Below are positions 9,491-17,397 of a DNA stretch of 64,000 nt, piece by piece. This DNA is from Plesiocystis pacifica SIR-1 (GTDB taxonomy: Bacteria > Myxococcota_A > Polyangia > Nannocystales > Nannocystaceae): NCBI RefSeq assembly GCF_000170895.1, contig NZ_ABCS01000024.1:1-64000 (forward strand), read 5' to 3'. A program made the translations under genes and the position numbers. The notes below the pieces were generated by a model. That model had not been told where the DNA came from, did not search any database, and saw only the letters and a program-made list of their open reading frames with translations. Each line of letters opens with the position of its first letter. Positions within the stretch are counted from its first letter, which is position 1.

Positions 9491-10000
9491 ATGAGCCCGA
9501 TGATTGGCCAGACCCTCGTGCACGAGATCAACTGTACGCCCGAGCGCATGTGGGAGCTGTTCTTCGACGATCAGTACAACATCGACCAGTACGTGGGATC
9601 CCTGGGCTTCACCAAGTGCGAGATCCTCGACAAGCAGGACGACGGCGAGGTCCTGCGCCGGCGCATGGAGTGCATCCCCAAGATCGACATGCCGCGGGCG
9701 ATCCAAAAGGTCGTCGGCGACCGCACCGGCTACATCGAGTCCGGCGAGTGGACGCGCAGCACGGGGGAGTGGCGCTGGTCGCTGAACCTGTTCGCGTTCG
9801 GGGAGAAGCTGCGCGTGGGCGGGACCATGCGCCTCGAGCCGCTCCCCGGCGGGCGCTGCAAGCGGGTCACGCCCTTCGAGGTCGAGGCCAAGGTGTTCGG
9901 CATCGGCAAGATCGTCGAGAAGACCTCGGCCGACAACATCGTCAAGGGCTGGAACGACAGCGCCGCGTTCGCCAACCAGTACGTCGCGCGGAATCCTTAG
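9491..10000 (+). CDS. DUF2505 / SRPBCC-fold protein
   Basis: A 169-residue soluble protein of the START/SRPBCC fold. It begins with a strand and CTPERMWELFFDDQYN, continues with alternating strands (CEILDKQDDGEVLRRRMEC, GYIESGEWTRSTGEWRWSL), and ends in a long C-terminal helix (FGIGKIVEKTSADNIVKGW), matching DUF2505 in length and layout. The fold makes a hydrophobic cavity, so lipid binding is a family-level possibility only. An internal ATG at 9500 is an alternative start. It stands alone between divergent and convergent neighbours. Confidence 0.75.
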   Translation: MSPMIGQTLVHEINCTPERMWELFFDDQYNIDQYVGSLGFTKCEILDKQDDGEVLRRRMECIPKIDMPRAIQKVVGDRTGYIESGEWTRSTGEWRWSLNLFAFGEKLRVGGTMRLEPLPGGRCKRVTPFEVEAKVFGIGKIVEKTSADNIVKGWNDSAAFANQYVARNP

Positions 10001-10053
10001 GATCCACCGAGTGCTGCGACGCTGCCACGGCTCGACCTCCGCCAGCGATCGGG

Positions 10054-12163
10054 CTACTTCTGGGTCTTGCGCATGTGCGCGTCGAGCTCTTCCTGGCGCA
10101 GCTCGACCAGCTGCTGGCGAAGGTCCCACACGGCCGTCTGCGCGCGGTCGTACTCGTCGTAGTCGACGATCCGCCCGTTCATGTAGGCCTGCGCCGCCGT
10201 GGCGAAGGGCGGGGCGGCGTTGGGGTAGCGCCAGCGCATGTCGGCGCGCAGGCCATCGCTGACGACGCCGAGCTGGACGCCAAAGTCCCCCATGAGCTCG
10301 GCGAGCTCGTACTGGTTCACGAAGCGCTGGCTGGCCTGCTTGCGGTTGACCCGGTTGAGCTCGTCGAGGGCGCGGAGGAACTCCTTTTTGCGCGCCTTGA
10401 ACTTCCGGGAGTGCGGGACCTTGGCGGCCTCGTCGGGGCTCAGGGTGTGGTGGTCGTCGATGCCGTAGAGGAAGTCCTCGGGCTTTTGCTCCCAGGGCTC
10501 GTTGGTCTCGACGAGGGAGATGAGCTTCCAGCTCCAGTAGCTGCGGAAGGCGGGCGTGGGCTGGCTGCCGCGGGCCGGGTGATCGGCGCTGGCGAGGGTC
10601 TCGGCCTGGGCGCCCGCCTGGGCGTTGGTGGTTCGGCTGATCAGCCCGGGGTCCGTGGTCATCAACAGGTGATCACCGACGATGGCCAGCTCGACCCGGC
10701 GCCAGTCGGGGACGCTCAGCTGCCAGCGCCCACGCTTGGCCTTGAGCGCGCCGCCCATGGCCTTGTTGCGCGCGAGGCCGTCGAGGGCCGCGGTGATCGC
10801 CGCGGGGTCGCGCAGCCCCACGTACACGCCGCCGCCGAGCTGCTTGGGGATCTCGCCGAGCTTGGCGCTGTTGGGCGCGCCGTCGAGGGTCACGGCCAGG
10901 CCCGCGTCCCCGCGCAGGGCGGGGAAGATGTCGGCGAGGAAGTCGACGCCGATCTCGGACTTGGCCTCGGCGTTGAGTTTTTGGAGGTTCTCGCCCTCGG
11001 TGCGCAGCACCATGTCGAAGAGCTCGAGGGCGGCGGTCACGTCGACCTGGCCCTCCTGCAGCATGAGCAGCTCCTGGTCGAGGCCGCGCAGCAGCGGGGA
11101 CTCGTTGGCCATCGGCGTGAACACCCGGCGCAGCAGGCTCTCGGGGCTCATGCGCACCCGCGCCTGGGCCTGGATGCCGCCGCTTTGCAGGTCGCCGGAG
11201 ATCAGCGCGACCTCCATGGGCCCGAACAGCTCCCGGACGAGGGCGCGCTCGCCCGCTCGCTCGCGCTGGCGCTCGGCCTGCCACTTGCGCTCCTCGGCGA
11301 GGCGCTCTTCGAGCATGCGAATTTCCTCTGCGTCCGCGCCGCGGCGACGCGCCGCGTCGATCTCGTCTTCGAGGTAGCGGACGCTGTAGTCGTCCCCGGA
11401 CTGATCGGCCTCGATCGCCGCGAGCACCTCGGGGACGTTGACGAAGATCATGCCGTCGTCCTCCTTGCCGAGCTGATCCCGAGACCAGCCGAACAGCTCG
11501 GTGCGGCCCAGGGACTCGCGGGGGTCGAGGGTCGCGGCCATGGCGGTGTAGTCCCGGCGCAGCTGCTCGGGATGGTCGGCGACCACGAACATGGCCACGT
11601 TCTCGCGCAGGACCAGGCTCAGGCCGCTCTCGAGGCGCATCACTCGGCCGAGGCCGACGTCGGAGACCGCCGGGCTCTGCCCCCCGGTGTCCCGGAGCAC
11701 GCGCATCACCGACTCCTCGAACAGCTGCGCGTCCTTGGTGGTGACGTAGGCGAAGGCCGCGAATTCGGGGGCCTCGAGCAGGCCGCCGCCGACGGGTCCG
11801 TCGATGTCGATGCCGAGCTTCGCCCAGTCGCCGGGGGACAGGGGATCGGCGCCGATCGGCCCGACGAGCTGGGACCAGATGAGCTCGAAGTCGGGGATCT
11901 GGCGGAGGGGATCGAAGTAGGCCAGGAGCTCGGCCGGATCGCTGACCTCGACCAGCAAGAGCGCGTCGTCGGGCAGGAGGTCGGCGGGGTGCTCGAACGG
12001 GGAGGGCCTCGACGGTCTCGGCCGCCTCGCTGCCGGGCTTGCGACCGTCGGGCTCGGCGGGCGAGTCGAGGCCGCCGACGTCGATGGTGCTCGACGGCGT
12101 CTTGCAGCCCTGCGTCGACGCGAGCAGGAGAGACGAGAGGGCGAGGGGAGCGAGGCGCTTCAT
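10054..12163 (-). CDS. DUF3352-like lipoprotein, reading frame broken near 12000
   Basis: The protein appears to be one gene in two frames. An ATG at 12163 encodes a lipoprotein signal (MKRLAPLALSSLLLASTQGC) and a linker ending ETVEAL. The remaining 640 or so residues continue in another frame from PFEHPADLLPDDALLLVEV. Removing one C from the CCCC run at 11999-12002 (GGGG on the plus strand) joins them perfectly. The LPDDALLLVEV start, repeated AYVTTKDAQLFEE-type units and length fit DUF3352-like surface lipoproteins. A coiled-coil-prone Arg/Glu segment lies mid-protein (EDEIDAARRRGADAEEIRML). Without repair, translation would need the TTG at 11958 and would lack export. Confidence 0.7.
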
Positions 12164-12261
12164 GCCGGGCAATGGTACTGCCTGGCCAATTCGTGGGGGC
12201 CACCCGCGCGCGGGTGGGGTCCGGGAATGAAGCGGCGCGGGCTCGTCTTGGCGGGGGAGCA

Positions 12262-12591
12262 ATGAACGACGCGAGCCAAAGGCTGACTCGATCCAACAAA
12301 GAACGCATGGTCCTGGGTGTGTGTGGCGGCATCGCCGAGCGCCTCGACCTCGACCCGACCCTCGTCCGCCTCGCCTTCGTCGTGTTCTTCTTCGCAGGAC
12401 CCGGCTTGCTCGCCTACCTCATCGGCGCGCTGGTGATCCCGAAGGCGCCGGCGCTCCCGCCCTCGGTCCGGATCCGACCCCTGCCCTACGAAGGGGCGAG
12501 GCCGCCGTCGGGGTCCCCCGCGTACGCGACGCCGGGCGATCGCGCCATGGCGCGGGTGCCGAGCGGTGGCGCCGCGGTCCGGCGCTACTGA
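12262..12591 (+). CDS. PspC domain protein
   Basis: A 109-residue membrane protein. Residues about 7-65 are a PspC domain: LTRSNKERMVLGVCGGIAER, LDLDPTLVRLAFVVF, then the hydrophobic FFAGPGLLAYLIGALVIPK helix. PspC domains respond to envelope stress in the phage-shock system, but there is no pspA or pspF here, so the gene is an orphan. The C-terminal 40 residues are basic, Pro/Gly-rich and probably disordered. The ATG lies at 12262, 98 bp from the start of the divergent lipoprotein gene. Confidence 0.85.
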   Translation: MNDASQRLTRSNKERMVLGVCGGIAERLDLDPTLVRLAFVVFFFAGPGLLAYLIGALVIPKAPALPPSVRIRPLPYEGARPPSGSPAYATPGDRAMARVPSGGAAVRRY

Positions 12592-12765
12592 CGTCGAGTC
12601 CGGCCAGGGAGCCGCGCGAATTTGGCCAAGGATGGCCACTCTGCGTGCACTCAGCTGCACTTCGTACGCTAGAACACATTCCTTCCACGACTAAAGGCGT
12701 TGATTTGTAACGTCTTTTTGTCCGTGAATTTCTTTTCGCGGACTCGTGCACGGGTGTTGTATTTC

Positions 12766-13383
12766 ATGTACAGTCAGCTCGTGAGCTTCCCTAAGATGAT
12801 GTGCTCGGTGTCACTCGGGACCCTCATGGTCCTCGGGGCTGCCTTCTTCGTGATGACCGACGTGAGCGCGAGCGGCCTTCACGACGTGGACCTGCCCCTC
12901 GAGAGCTCGGTCCCCTCGGACACCCTCAGCCAGGCCGAGCGCTTCGCGGGGGAGTACCGCTTCGTGGGCGGTCAGCGCGAGGCCGACGGCATCGACGCCG
13001 CCATCGAGGCGAGCGCGGACGCGCTCTCGCCCATGCTGCGCGGCCTCGGGCGCAAGAAGCTCAAGGCCACCAACCCCGTGCCCAAGGGAATGCGCATCGC
13101 CGTCAAGGGCGACGCGCTCGAGCTGACCATCGACGGCAAGGGCTTCAAGGCTGGCCTCGACGGCAAGCCGGACTCGCAAAAGTCCTCCGAGGGCGACGCG
13201 GTCAAGGTCAGCTTCAAGTTCCGCGACGGCAAGCTGGTCCAGTTCATCGACGGGGCCAAGGGCGACCGCCACAACTACATTCGCCTGAGCGAGGACGGCA
13301 ACCGCCTGACCATGAAGGTCAAGGTCTCCTCGAGCCACCTGCCCGTGCCGGTCGAGTACAAGCTGACCTTCAAGCGCAAGTAG
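12766..13383 (+). CDS. Exported protein of unknown function
   Basis: A 205-residue protein with a signal peptide (MMCSVSLGTLMVLGAAFFVM then a VSASG cleavage-type site). The mature part is Lys-rich and beta-prone: YRFVGGQREADGIDAAIE, KGMRIAVKGDALELTIDGK, VKVSFKFRDGKLVQFIDG, ending YKLTFKRK. It resembles small lipocalin-like or DUF-type domains, but I cannot assign one. Starts at 12766 (MYSQL), 12796 or 12799 (MMCS, MCS) all keep the signal peptide; the longer frame to 12700 adds implausible sequence. The upstream 100 bp is AT-richer than the surroundings. A repeat with a terminator-like hairpin follows at 13408. Confidence 0.65.
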   Translation: MYSQLVSFPKMMCSVSLGTLMVLGAAFFVMTDVSASGLHDVDLPLESSVPSDTLSQAERFAGEYRFVGGQREADGIDAAIEASADALSPMLRGLGRKKLKATNPVPKGMRIAVKGDALELTIDGKGFKAGLDGKPDSQKSSEGDAVKVSFKFRDGKLVQFIDGAKGDRHNYIRLSEDGNRLTMKVKVSSSHLPVPVEYKLTFKRK

Positions 13384-13407
13384 ACGCCTGACTCCGGTAC
13401 GAGTCCT

Positions 13408-13485
13408 CAGAGACTGTGAGTAACTCACAGTCTCTGTCTATTTTAGCCGTCGTGGACGACGCTACGGCCTCTCTGCCCCACGACC
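13408..13485 (+). repeat. Composite palindromic repeat, copy 2 (modules A and C)
   Basis: Module A at 13408-13436 is a perfect 12-bp-arm hairpin: CAGAGACTGTGA, a GTAAC loop, TCACAGTCTCTG, followed by TCTATTTTAG. It lies 24 bp after the stop of the exported protein, so it may act as a transcription terminator. Module C follows (GCCGTCGTGGACGACGC ...), with its right arm degenerate here (CCCCACGACC instead of CCCCACGTCCACGAC). Confidence 0.85.
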
Positions 13486-13635
13486 CTCTCACAGGCCGTG
13501 AACCAATCGCCCCCTCCAGGGGGCGACCCGATGTCCACGCGAAGGCACGAACTCCATTGCTCACGAAGCTAAAGCGGAGGAGCGGAGCGACGAAGCGCCC
13601 CCGGTCTCGAGGCGCTCGTGGGGGCAAAGTTGAGC

Positions 13636-14310
13636 TCAGCCGATCGCGTCGCGGATGTCGTCCGCCGACTCGATCGGCGCTCGCGTTTCGGCGTCGCTGC
13701 TGAGCGCCCAGTCGAGCCAGGCGCGGAGCAGGGGGCCGCGGCGGCTGGGCCCGAGGGCGCTGCCGTCTTCGAAGCACCAGCCGTTGAGCCACAGGCGCGT
13801 GCCCTTGAGTCGGGCGAGATCGCGGTGCAGATGGACCAGATCGAGCTCCACGGCGCGGGCGTCTCGGCGCAGGCGCGCGCGCTCGGGGGGATCTTCGAAT
13901 AGCGAGACGCGGTAGTGCAGCTGGGCCCCGAGCTCGAGGCGCTCGAGCCGGGCGCCGAAGCCCGCCTCGGCGTGGGCGAGGAGCTCGGGGAAGCGCTTGG
14001 ATCGGGACGCGCGAAACTCGAGAGCCAGCATGCGCGGGCAGGGGCGTCCGTCGATCTCGCGGGTGACGCCGTCGCGCAGGGCCCCGAACACGGCCTCGAC
14101 GACGCCGGGGGTCTTGGCGGGTAGGGTCAGCAGGGCGTCGATGGCCGCGGCGTCGCGCTGGTGGCTCAGGGCGTTGACGACCTTGCGCTTGCGCCCGGGC
14201 GCGGCCTCGGTCAGCGCGATCACGCGGGCGCAGTCGGTGGCCGACAGCGGCGCGGTCGTGGCCAGGGCGAGCAGCCCGTCGAGCTCCGCGAGTCGGTCGA
14301 GGTCGTCCAT
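13636..14310 (-). CDS. Hypothetical protein with HEAT-like helical first half
   Basis: A 224-residue soluble protein. The N-terminal about 90 residues look like helical repeats (LAELDGLLALATTA, DCARVIALTEAAPG, AIDALLTLPAKTPGVVEAVFGAL), suggestive of HEAT-like repeats. The remainder is mixed alpha/beta (CPRMLALEFRASRSKRF, LGAQLHYRVSLFED, KGTRLWLNGWCFEDGSALG). No catalytic motif is apparent and I do not recognise the family. It starts 27 bp after the smpB stop, so it is probably co-transcribed with smpB. That association does not by itself indicate a translation role. Confidence 0.6.
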   Translation of the reverse strand: MDDLDRLAELDGLLALATTAPLSATDCARVIALTEAAPGRKRKVVNALSHQRDAAAIDALLTLPAKTPGVVEAVFGALRDGVTREIDGRPCPRMLALEFRASRSKRFPELLAHAEAGFGARLERLELGAQLHYRVSLFEDPPERARLRRDARAVELDLVHLHRDLARLKGTRLWLNGWCFEDGSALGPSRRGPLLRAWLDWALSSDAETRAPIESADDIRDAIG

Positions 14311-14337
14311 GGTCCGCGCCGGGCCCGATCGAGGACG

Positions 14338-14826
14338 CTAGCGATGCTCCCGCAGCGCCCGCTGCATCTCCCGCTTTTGATCGCGCTCTTTGATGGCCGC
14401 GCGCTTGTCGTGGACCTTCTTGCCGCGCCCCAGGCCGATGAGGATCTTGATGCGTCGGCTCTTGAGGTAGACGACCAGGGGCACGATGGTCAGGCCCTGG
14501 GTCTTGACCGCGTCGTGGAGCTTGTCGAGCTCGCGCCGGTGCAGCAGCAGCTTGCGCGCGCGCAGGGGCGGGTGGTTGCGGGCGTGGGCCTGGGGGAACT
14601 CGGCGATGTGGGCCTGGAGGAGGAACAACTCGTCACCCCTGAACTGGCAATAGGCCTCCTTGAGGCTGATCCGGCCGTCGCGGATCGACTTGACCTCGCT
14701 GCCCTGCAGGGCGACCCCGGACTCGAGCTCCTCGAGGATCTCGTAGTCGTGGGTGGCCTTGCGGTTCTCCTCGAGGACCTCGTCCCCGAGTTTGCGCTTC
14801 TTTTTCTTCTTGGCCAAGACCGGCAA
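14338..14826 (-). CDS. smpB: SsrA-binding protein SmpB
   Basis: SmpB binds tmRNA and brings it to stalled ribosomes in trans-translation. The 160-residue length and conserved blocks are standard: a basic N-terminus, RKATHDYEILEELESGVALQGSEVKSIR, the ISLKEAYCQF segment, FPQAHARNHPPLRARKLLLHRREL, and the Lys/Arg-rich C-terminal tail KKVHDKRAAIKERD that mimics an anticodon stem. Two TTG starts are possible, 14826 (MPVLAKKK) and 14817 (MAKKKKK); the second gives the more typical N-terminus. No ssrA gene is seen in this window. Confidence 0.97.
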   Translation of the reverse strand: MPVLAKKKKKRKLGDEVLEENRKATHDYEILEELESGVALQGSEVKSIRDGRISLKEAYCQFRGDELFLLQAHIAEFPQAHARNHPPLRARKLLLHRRELDKLHDAVKTQGLTIVPLVVYLKSRRIKILIGLGRGKKVHDKRAAIKERDQKREMQRALREHR

Positions 14827-14894
14827 ACCTACGCCGGGCCCTGGCCGCGGGCAAGGCTGAGCTCACCAGGCGGCGTCTGGGGCCGCGGACGTAC

Positions 14895-14922
14895 AAAAAC
14901 CGCCGCGGGAAGCCCGCGGCGG
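14895..14922 (-). terminator. Intrinsic terminator for the small lipoprotein gene at 15007
   Basis: On the minus strand a perfect 10-bp stem (CCGCCGCGGG / CCCGCGGCGG, trinucleotide loop) is followed directly by GTTTTTG. It lies about 85 bp after the stop of the gene at 15007-15405 and before smpB, so it ends the upstream envelope-protein unit. It is one of the few textbook rho-independent terminators in the window. Confidence 0.85.
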
Positions 14923-14954
14923 TCGAGGGATCAACTTCAGACTCGCTGGCTCAC

Positions 14955-15010
14955 AGGGTCGACCAAAAGCGAGTTCTGCCCAACCCTCTGTCCCCAGGTC
15001 CACCACTCAG
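14955..15010 (+). repeat. Degenerate composite repeat, copy 3
   Basis: A decayed copy: GGGTCGACCAAAAGCGAGTT followed by CTGCCCAACCCTCTGTC is module B, and then a right-arm remnant of module C (CAGGTCCACCACTCAG) follows directly, with the left arm missing. It overlaps the 3' end of the small lipoprotein gene by a few bases. The internal loss suggests the module boundaries are real units. Confidence 0.55.
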
Positions 15011-15405
15011 GCTTCGCGGGCGATCGCGTAGCTCTTGGACAGGTCGGGGTCCTTGGCGATCTCGTAGAGCAGGGCCTCGAAGGACTCGCGGTCCATGCCG
15101 GCGGCCTCGAGGATCGTGTCGGCGTTGGCGGGCGTGGCGGCGATGTCGTTGGCGAGGGTCACGGCCTTCTCGACCTTGGGGTCGAGGGGCTCGGCATCGG
15201 CGACCTCGGCATCGGCGTCGCCAGCTTCCGCGGCGCCGGCATCGGCAGCGGCCTCGGGGGTGCCGGCGTCGGCCTTGGCCTCGCCAGCTTCGGCCTTGAC
15301 CTCGCCGGCGTCGGCCTTGGCGTCACCGGCCTCGCCGCTGTCGCAGGCCGTGGCCGCGAGGGTGATGGAGAAGGCGAACAGGGTGGTCTTGATGAACGTG
15401 CGCAT
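15007..15405 (-). CDS. Small Ala/Asp/Glu-rich lipoprotein
   Basis: A 132-residue protein with a lipoprotein signal (MRTFIKTTLFAFSITLAATAC). After the Cys comes a low-complexity acidic Ala-rich stretch of repeated KADAGE/KAEAGE-type units (residues about 25-75), then a compact helical C-terminus (LDPKVEKAVTLANDIAATPAN ... LYEIAKDPDLSKSYAIAREA). The ATG at 15405 is chosen over a GTG at 15423 because a strong AGGAGGAGGA ribosome site sits just ahead of it. It starts 14 bp after the preceding gene's stop, so the two form a unit. Function unknown. Confidence 0.7.
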   Translation of the reverse strand: MRTFIKTTLFAFSITLAATACDSGEAGDAKADAGEVKAEAGEAKADAGTPEAAADAGAAEAGDADAEVADAEPLDPKVEKAVTLANDIAATPANADTILEAAGMDRESFEALLYEIAKDPDLSKSYAIAREA

Positions 15406-15419
15406 GATGGTCCTCCTCC

Positions 15420-16289
15420 TCACTGCGGCTTCCCGCCCTTGGGGCCCTTCTTGCCGGGACCCTTCTTGCCGGGGCCCTTCTTGCCGGGGCCCTTCTTGCC
15501 GGGGCCCTTCTTGCCGTCGGGGCCGGGACCCTTCTTGCCGTCGGGGCCGGGGCCCTTGTTGCCGGGACCGGGCGCGCCGTCGGGACCGGGCGCGCCGTCG
15601 GGACCGGTTTGGGCCTTGTCCTCGGCCTTGTTGGCCTTCTTCATCGCCTTCTTGGCCGCTTTGTGCTTGGCCTTGGCTTTGGCGTGGCGCTTTTGGGCCT
15701 TCTCGAGCATCTTCTCGTGGCGATCCTTGCCGGTCAGCTCGACCTCCTTGCCCTCTTCGCGCAGCTTCTTGCGGAGCTCACGGACCTTGCGGCGACGCTT
15801 GCGACGCTTCTCGCCGAGCTCGGCGATCTTTTGCTCGAGCTCGGCCTTCTCCTCGTCGCTCATCTCCTTCATCTCGGCCTTGCGCTCGGCGATGGCCTTG
15901 GCGAGCTCCTCGCCGCGCACGCCCTGGGCGATCTGGCGCTTGACCCAGATGCCGAAGGCCTTGCGCTTGCCCTTGGTGCGGACCTGATCGGCCTCCTCGT
16001 TGATGACCTCGGCCATGTCACCCGCGGACACGGCACCCTGCTCGGCGGCGTCGAGGGCCTCGTCGAGATCGGCCTCCTCGACGCCGGCGTCGCGGGCATC
16101 GTCAGCCGCGATGGGCAGGTCGATGACCAGCAGGATGTCGTCGGCGAGGGCCTCCTCCTCGGTGGGCTCTTCGGTCTCTTCGGCTGCCGCCGCGTCGCCG
16201 TCACCGTCATCTGGCATCGCAGCCAGGGCGGGGACGGCCACCAGCATCGGCACGGCCATCAGCATCATCTTCAGCGTGGTCTTGGTCAT
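15420..16289 (-). CDS. Exported charged coiled-coil protein with collagen-like GPGKK tail
   Basis: A 289-residue protein with a signal peptide (MTKTTLKMMLMAVPMLVAVPALA). The mature part begins acidic (EETEEPTEEEALADDI), has a helical domain around residues 50-125 (DDARDAGVEEADLDEALDAA), then a long Lys/Arg/Glu-rich coiled-coil segment (about 130-225), and ends with roughly 60 residues of GPDGAPG, GPDGKK and GPGKK repeats. The Gly-Pro-X repeats are collagen-like in composition, though too short for a known collagen domain. The tail is encoded by near-identical 15-18-bp tandem repeats. The longer frame to 16376 lacks a signal. Function unknown. Confidence 0.65.
   Translation of the reverse strand: MTKTTLKMMLMAVPMLVAVPALAAMPDDGDGDAAAAEETEEPTEEEALADDILLVIDLPIAADDARDAGVEEADLDEALDAAEQGAVSAGDMAEVINEEADQVRTKGKRKAFGIWVKRQIAQGVRGEELAKAIAERKAEMKEMSDEEKAELEQKIAELGEKRRKRRRKVRELRKKLREEGKEVELTGKDRHEKMLEKAQKRHAKAKAKHKAAKKAMKKANKAEDKAQTGPDGAPGPDGAPGPGNKGPGPDGKKGPGPDGKKGPGKKGPGKKGPGKKGPGKKGPKGGKPQ
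15432..15605. repeat. 15-18-bp tandem repeats encoding the GPGKK tail
   Basis: About five near-perfect copies of a 15-bp unit (GGCCCTTCTTGCCGG) are followed by 18-bp variants with an inserted GTC, and then by GGCGCGCCGTCGGGACC units. The unit lengths are multiples of three, so copy-number change would keep the reading frame of the protein on the minus strand. Expect length variation between strains and assembly error here. Confidence 0.8.
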
Positions 16290-16393
16290 GGGGGGTTCTC
16301 TCGAAGGCGATGGTAGCCCAATGGTTCTGGTGCAACGCAGCGGACTGCGTTGCTCGTACGTAAAGCCAACGGCCACTGTTGGGGGCGTGAGGC

Positions 16394-16615
16394 CTCAGAG
16401 AGTTGGCCAAAACGAGGTCTGGCCAACCCTCTGTCTGTTTTAGCCGTCGTGGACGACGCCGCGCCCTCGTCGGCCAAAACGAGTTTTGCCCGACCCTCTG
16501 CCTATTTTAGCCGTCGTGGACGACGCCACGCCCTCCCTGTCCCACGTCCACGACTCAGAGACGTGAATGAATCCACAGTCTCTGACTATTTTAGCCCCAC
16601 GTCCACGACTCAGAC
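16394..16615 (+). repeat. Composite palindromic repeat cluster, copy 4 (several modules in tandem)
   Basis: At least three partial copies lie head to tail. Module B occurs at about 16398-16431 (GGCCAAAACGAGGTCTGGCC) and again at 16471-16500, each ending CCCTCTG and followed by a TATTTTAG/TGTTTTAG joint. Module C copies start at 16443 and 16510, the second with both arms intact. A decayed module A (CAGAGACGTGAATGAATC with CACAGTCTCTG) at 16556-16583 leads to another right arm of module C at 16595-16612. The cluster lies between the collagen-like protein gene and the tRNA-like array. Confidence 0.85.
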
Positions 16616-16920
16616 CCCGGGGGCAAAAAAACAAAAAAGTTCGAGCCTCTCGCCTTGACTTTCGAAAGGCTACAGCTAATCCCTAAGACGTCGGCGCCAA
16701 ATGGGGCGACGACGAGTAGGTAGAAGAGACGATGAAACGCTTCGTGACCAAGCCCCGCATGACCGCCCGAGTTGCCGCTCGCGTCGAGAGCATTGCGGTC
16801 GTCGGCTTTGGCTCGCGTCGAGTGTTTTGATTCTCGACCGCGACCACGGCCGGCACGCAGGGAGGCTGGGGGACCTCGGGTCCCGAGCAGCCTCGGCGGC
16901 GCCCTCGAGCGCACCGCACT
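16616..16920. other. Leader region of the tRNA-like array (305 bp)
   Basis: This stretch begins with an A-rich block (16622-16638), unusual for this genome. TTGACT at 16655-16660 has a -35-like look, with TAATCC at 16678-16683 at 17-bp spacing as a weak -10 candidate reading toward the tRNA-like genes. Only a doubtful 32-codon frame (16732-16830) is present. No other conserved feature is evident. Confidence 0.4.
16732..16830 (+). CDS. Possible 32-residue basic micropeptide
   Basis: An ATG at 16732 opens a short frame, MKRFVTKPRMTARVAARV..., strongly basic with a hydrophobic middle, ending TGA at 16830. There is no strong ribosome-binding site (GTAGGTAGAAG is weak and distant). It lies directly before the tRNA-like array, where small peptides are sometimes found in phage-like arrays. 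Length alone does not separate it from chance, so treat it as a candidate only. Confidence 0.2.
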   Translation: MKRFVTKPRMTARVAARVESIAVVGFGSRRVF

Positions 16921-16993
16921 CGGCCTGTAGTTCAACGGTGAGAACGTCCGTCTGATGAGCGGGATGTTGCTGGTTCGATTCCAGCCGGGCCGA
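16921..16993 (+). tRNA. tRNA-Ile-like (anticodon GAT), atypical
   Basis: A full cloverleaf folds by eye: acceptor CGGCCTG/CGGGCCG, D arm GTTC/GAAC, anticodon stem TCCGT/GCGGG, loop CTGATGA with anticodon GAT at 16954-16956, T arm GCTGG-TTCGATT-CCAGC, discriminator A. Oddities are C1-G72, which is uncommon and unlike normal tRNA-Ile (G1), G at position 37, two G-T pairs in the anticodon stem, and no encoded CCA. T8 and TTCGA are intact. First member of the array. Confidence 0.75.
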
Positions 16994-17055
16994 CTCTCAC
17001 GCCACCGCCACGCTGGCGCGCAGTCCAGCACCTCGACCGCCCGTGGGCGCGTCGC

Positions 17056-17126
17056 GGGTCCTTAGCTCAGGGGTAGAGCGTCGCTCCGACACGGCGAAGG
17101 CCCTGGTTCGATTCCAGGAGGACCCA
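17056..17126 (+). tRNA. tRNA-Val-like (anticodon GAC) lacking U33
   Basis: The acceptor pairs perfectly (GGGTCCT/AGGACCC) with D arm GCTC/GAGC and T arm CCTGG-TTCGATT-CCAGG. The anticodon stem is TCGCT/GGCGA with loop CCGACAC, giving anticodon GAC at 17088-17090 but C instead of the near-universal T at position 33. The variable loop is 4 nt. No CCA is encoded. The body looks functional and the loop does not, hence either a decaying gene or one needing modification. Confidence 0.75.
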
Positions 17127-17145
17127 CTCGACATCACTCGAATTC

Positions 17146-17218
17146 CGACCTCTAGCTCATTCGGAAGAGCGCTGCTTTCACACGGCGGAGGTGCCCGGTT
17201 CGAACCCGGGGAGGTCGA
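17146..17218 (+). tRNA. tRNA-Val-like (anticodon CAC)
   Basis: Cloverleaf with acceptor CGACCTC/GAGGTCG, D arm GCTC/GAGC, anticodon stem CTGCT/GGCGG (two G-T pairs), loop TTCACAC with anticodon CAC at 17179-17181, variable loop AGGTG, T arm CCCGG-TTCGAAC-CCGGG and discriminator A. T33 and T8 are present. C1-G72 is unlike standard tRNA-Val (G1-C72). No CCA is encoded; the next base after the discriminator starts CTCGACC. Confidence 0.8.
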
Positions 17219-17220
17219 CT

Positions 17221-17238
17221 CGACCGCGGAAGCGGTCG
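17221..17238. other. Hairpin in array spacer
   Basis: A perfect 7-bp stem CGACCGC/GCGGTCG closed by a GGAA tetraloop lies between the Val-CAC and Met-CAT tRNA-like genes. There is no following T run, so it is more likely an RNA processing or spacer structure than a terminator. Confidence 0.6.
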
Positions 17239-17241
17239 CAC

Positions 17242-17314
17242 GCTGGGATGGCCGAGTGGTTCAGGCAGCGGACTCATAGCCCGCCCGACGTGGGTTCGAT
17301 CCCCACTCCCAGTA
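17242..17314 (+). tRNA. tRNA-Met-like (anticodon CAT), atypical D arm
   Basis: Acceptor GCTGGGA/TCCCAGT (with a G-T first pair), anticodon loop CTCATAG giving CAT at 17275-17277, variable loop CCGAC, T arm GTGGG-TTCGATC-CCCAC, discriminator A. The D arm (GCC-GAGTGGTTCA-GGC) looks like those of class II Ser/Leu tRNAs, but the variable arm is short. The anticodon stem GCGGA/CCCGC has an A31-C39 mismatch. It could be an elongator Met or an Ile tRNA needing lysidine; the sequence does not decide. No CCA. Confidence 0.7.
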
Positions 17315-17397
17315 CTGGTGACGCGCACACTCGGTGCGCAGCGCCCCAGCGCGCGCCCTTCGGGGCTGCCGCGCGACCCCAGAAAGGAAACAGACCA

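Noticed and set aside
9550-12591. 1013-codon plus-strand frame
   Set aside because: It is an antisense shadow of the DUF3352-like gene, with only its last 109 codons real (the PspC protein).
17315-17397. Another tRNA between Met-CAT and the micro-ORF
   Set aside because: GC-rich inverted segments exist, but no T-loop TTCGA and no cloverleaf could be found.
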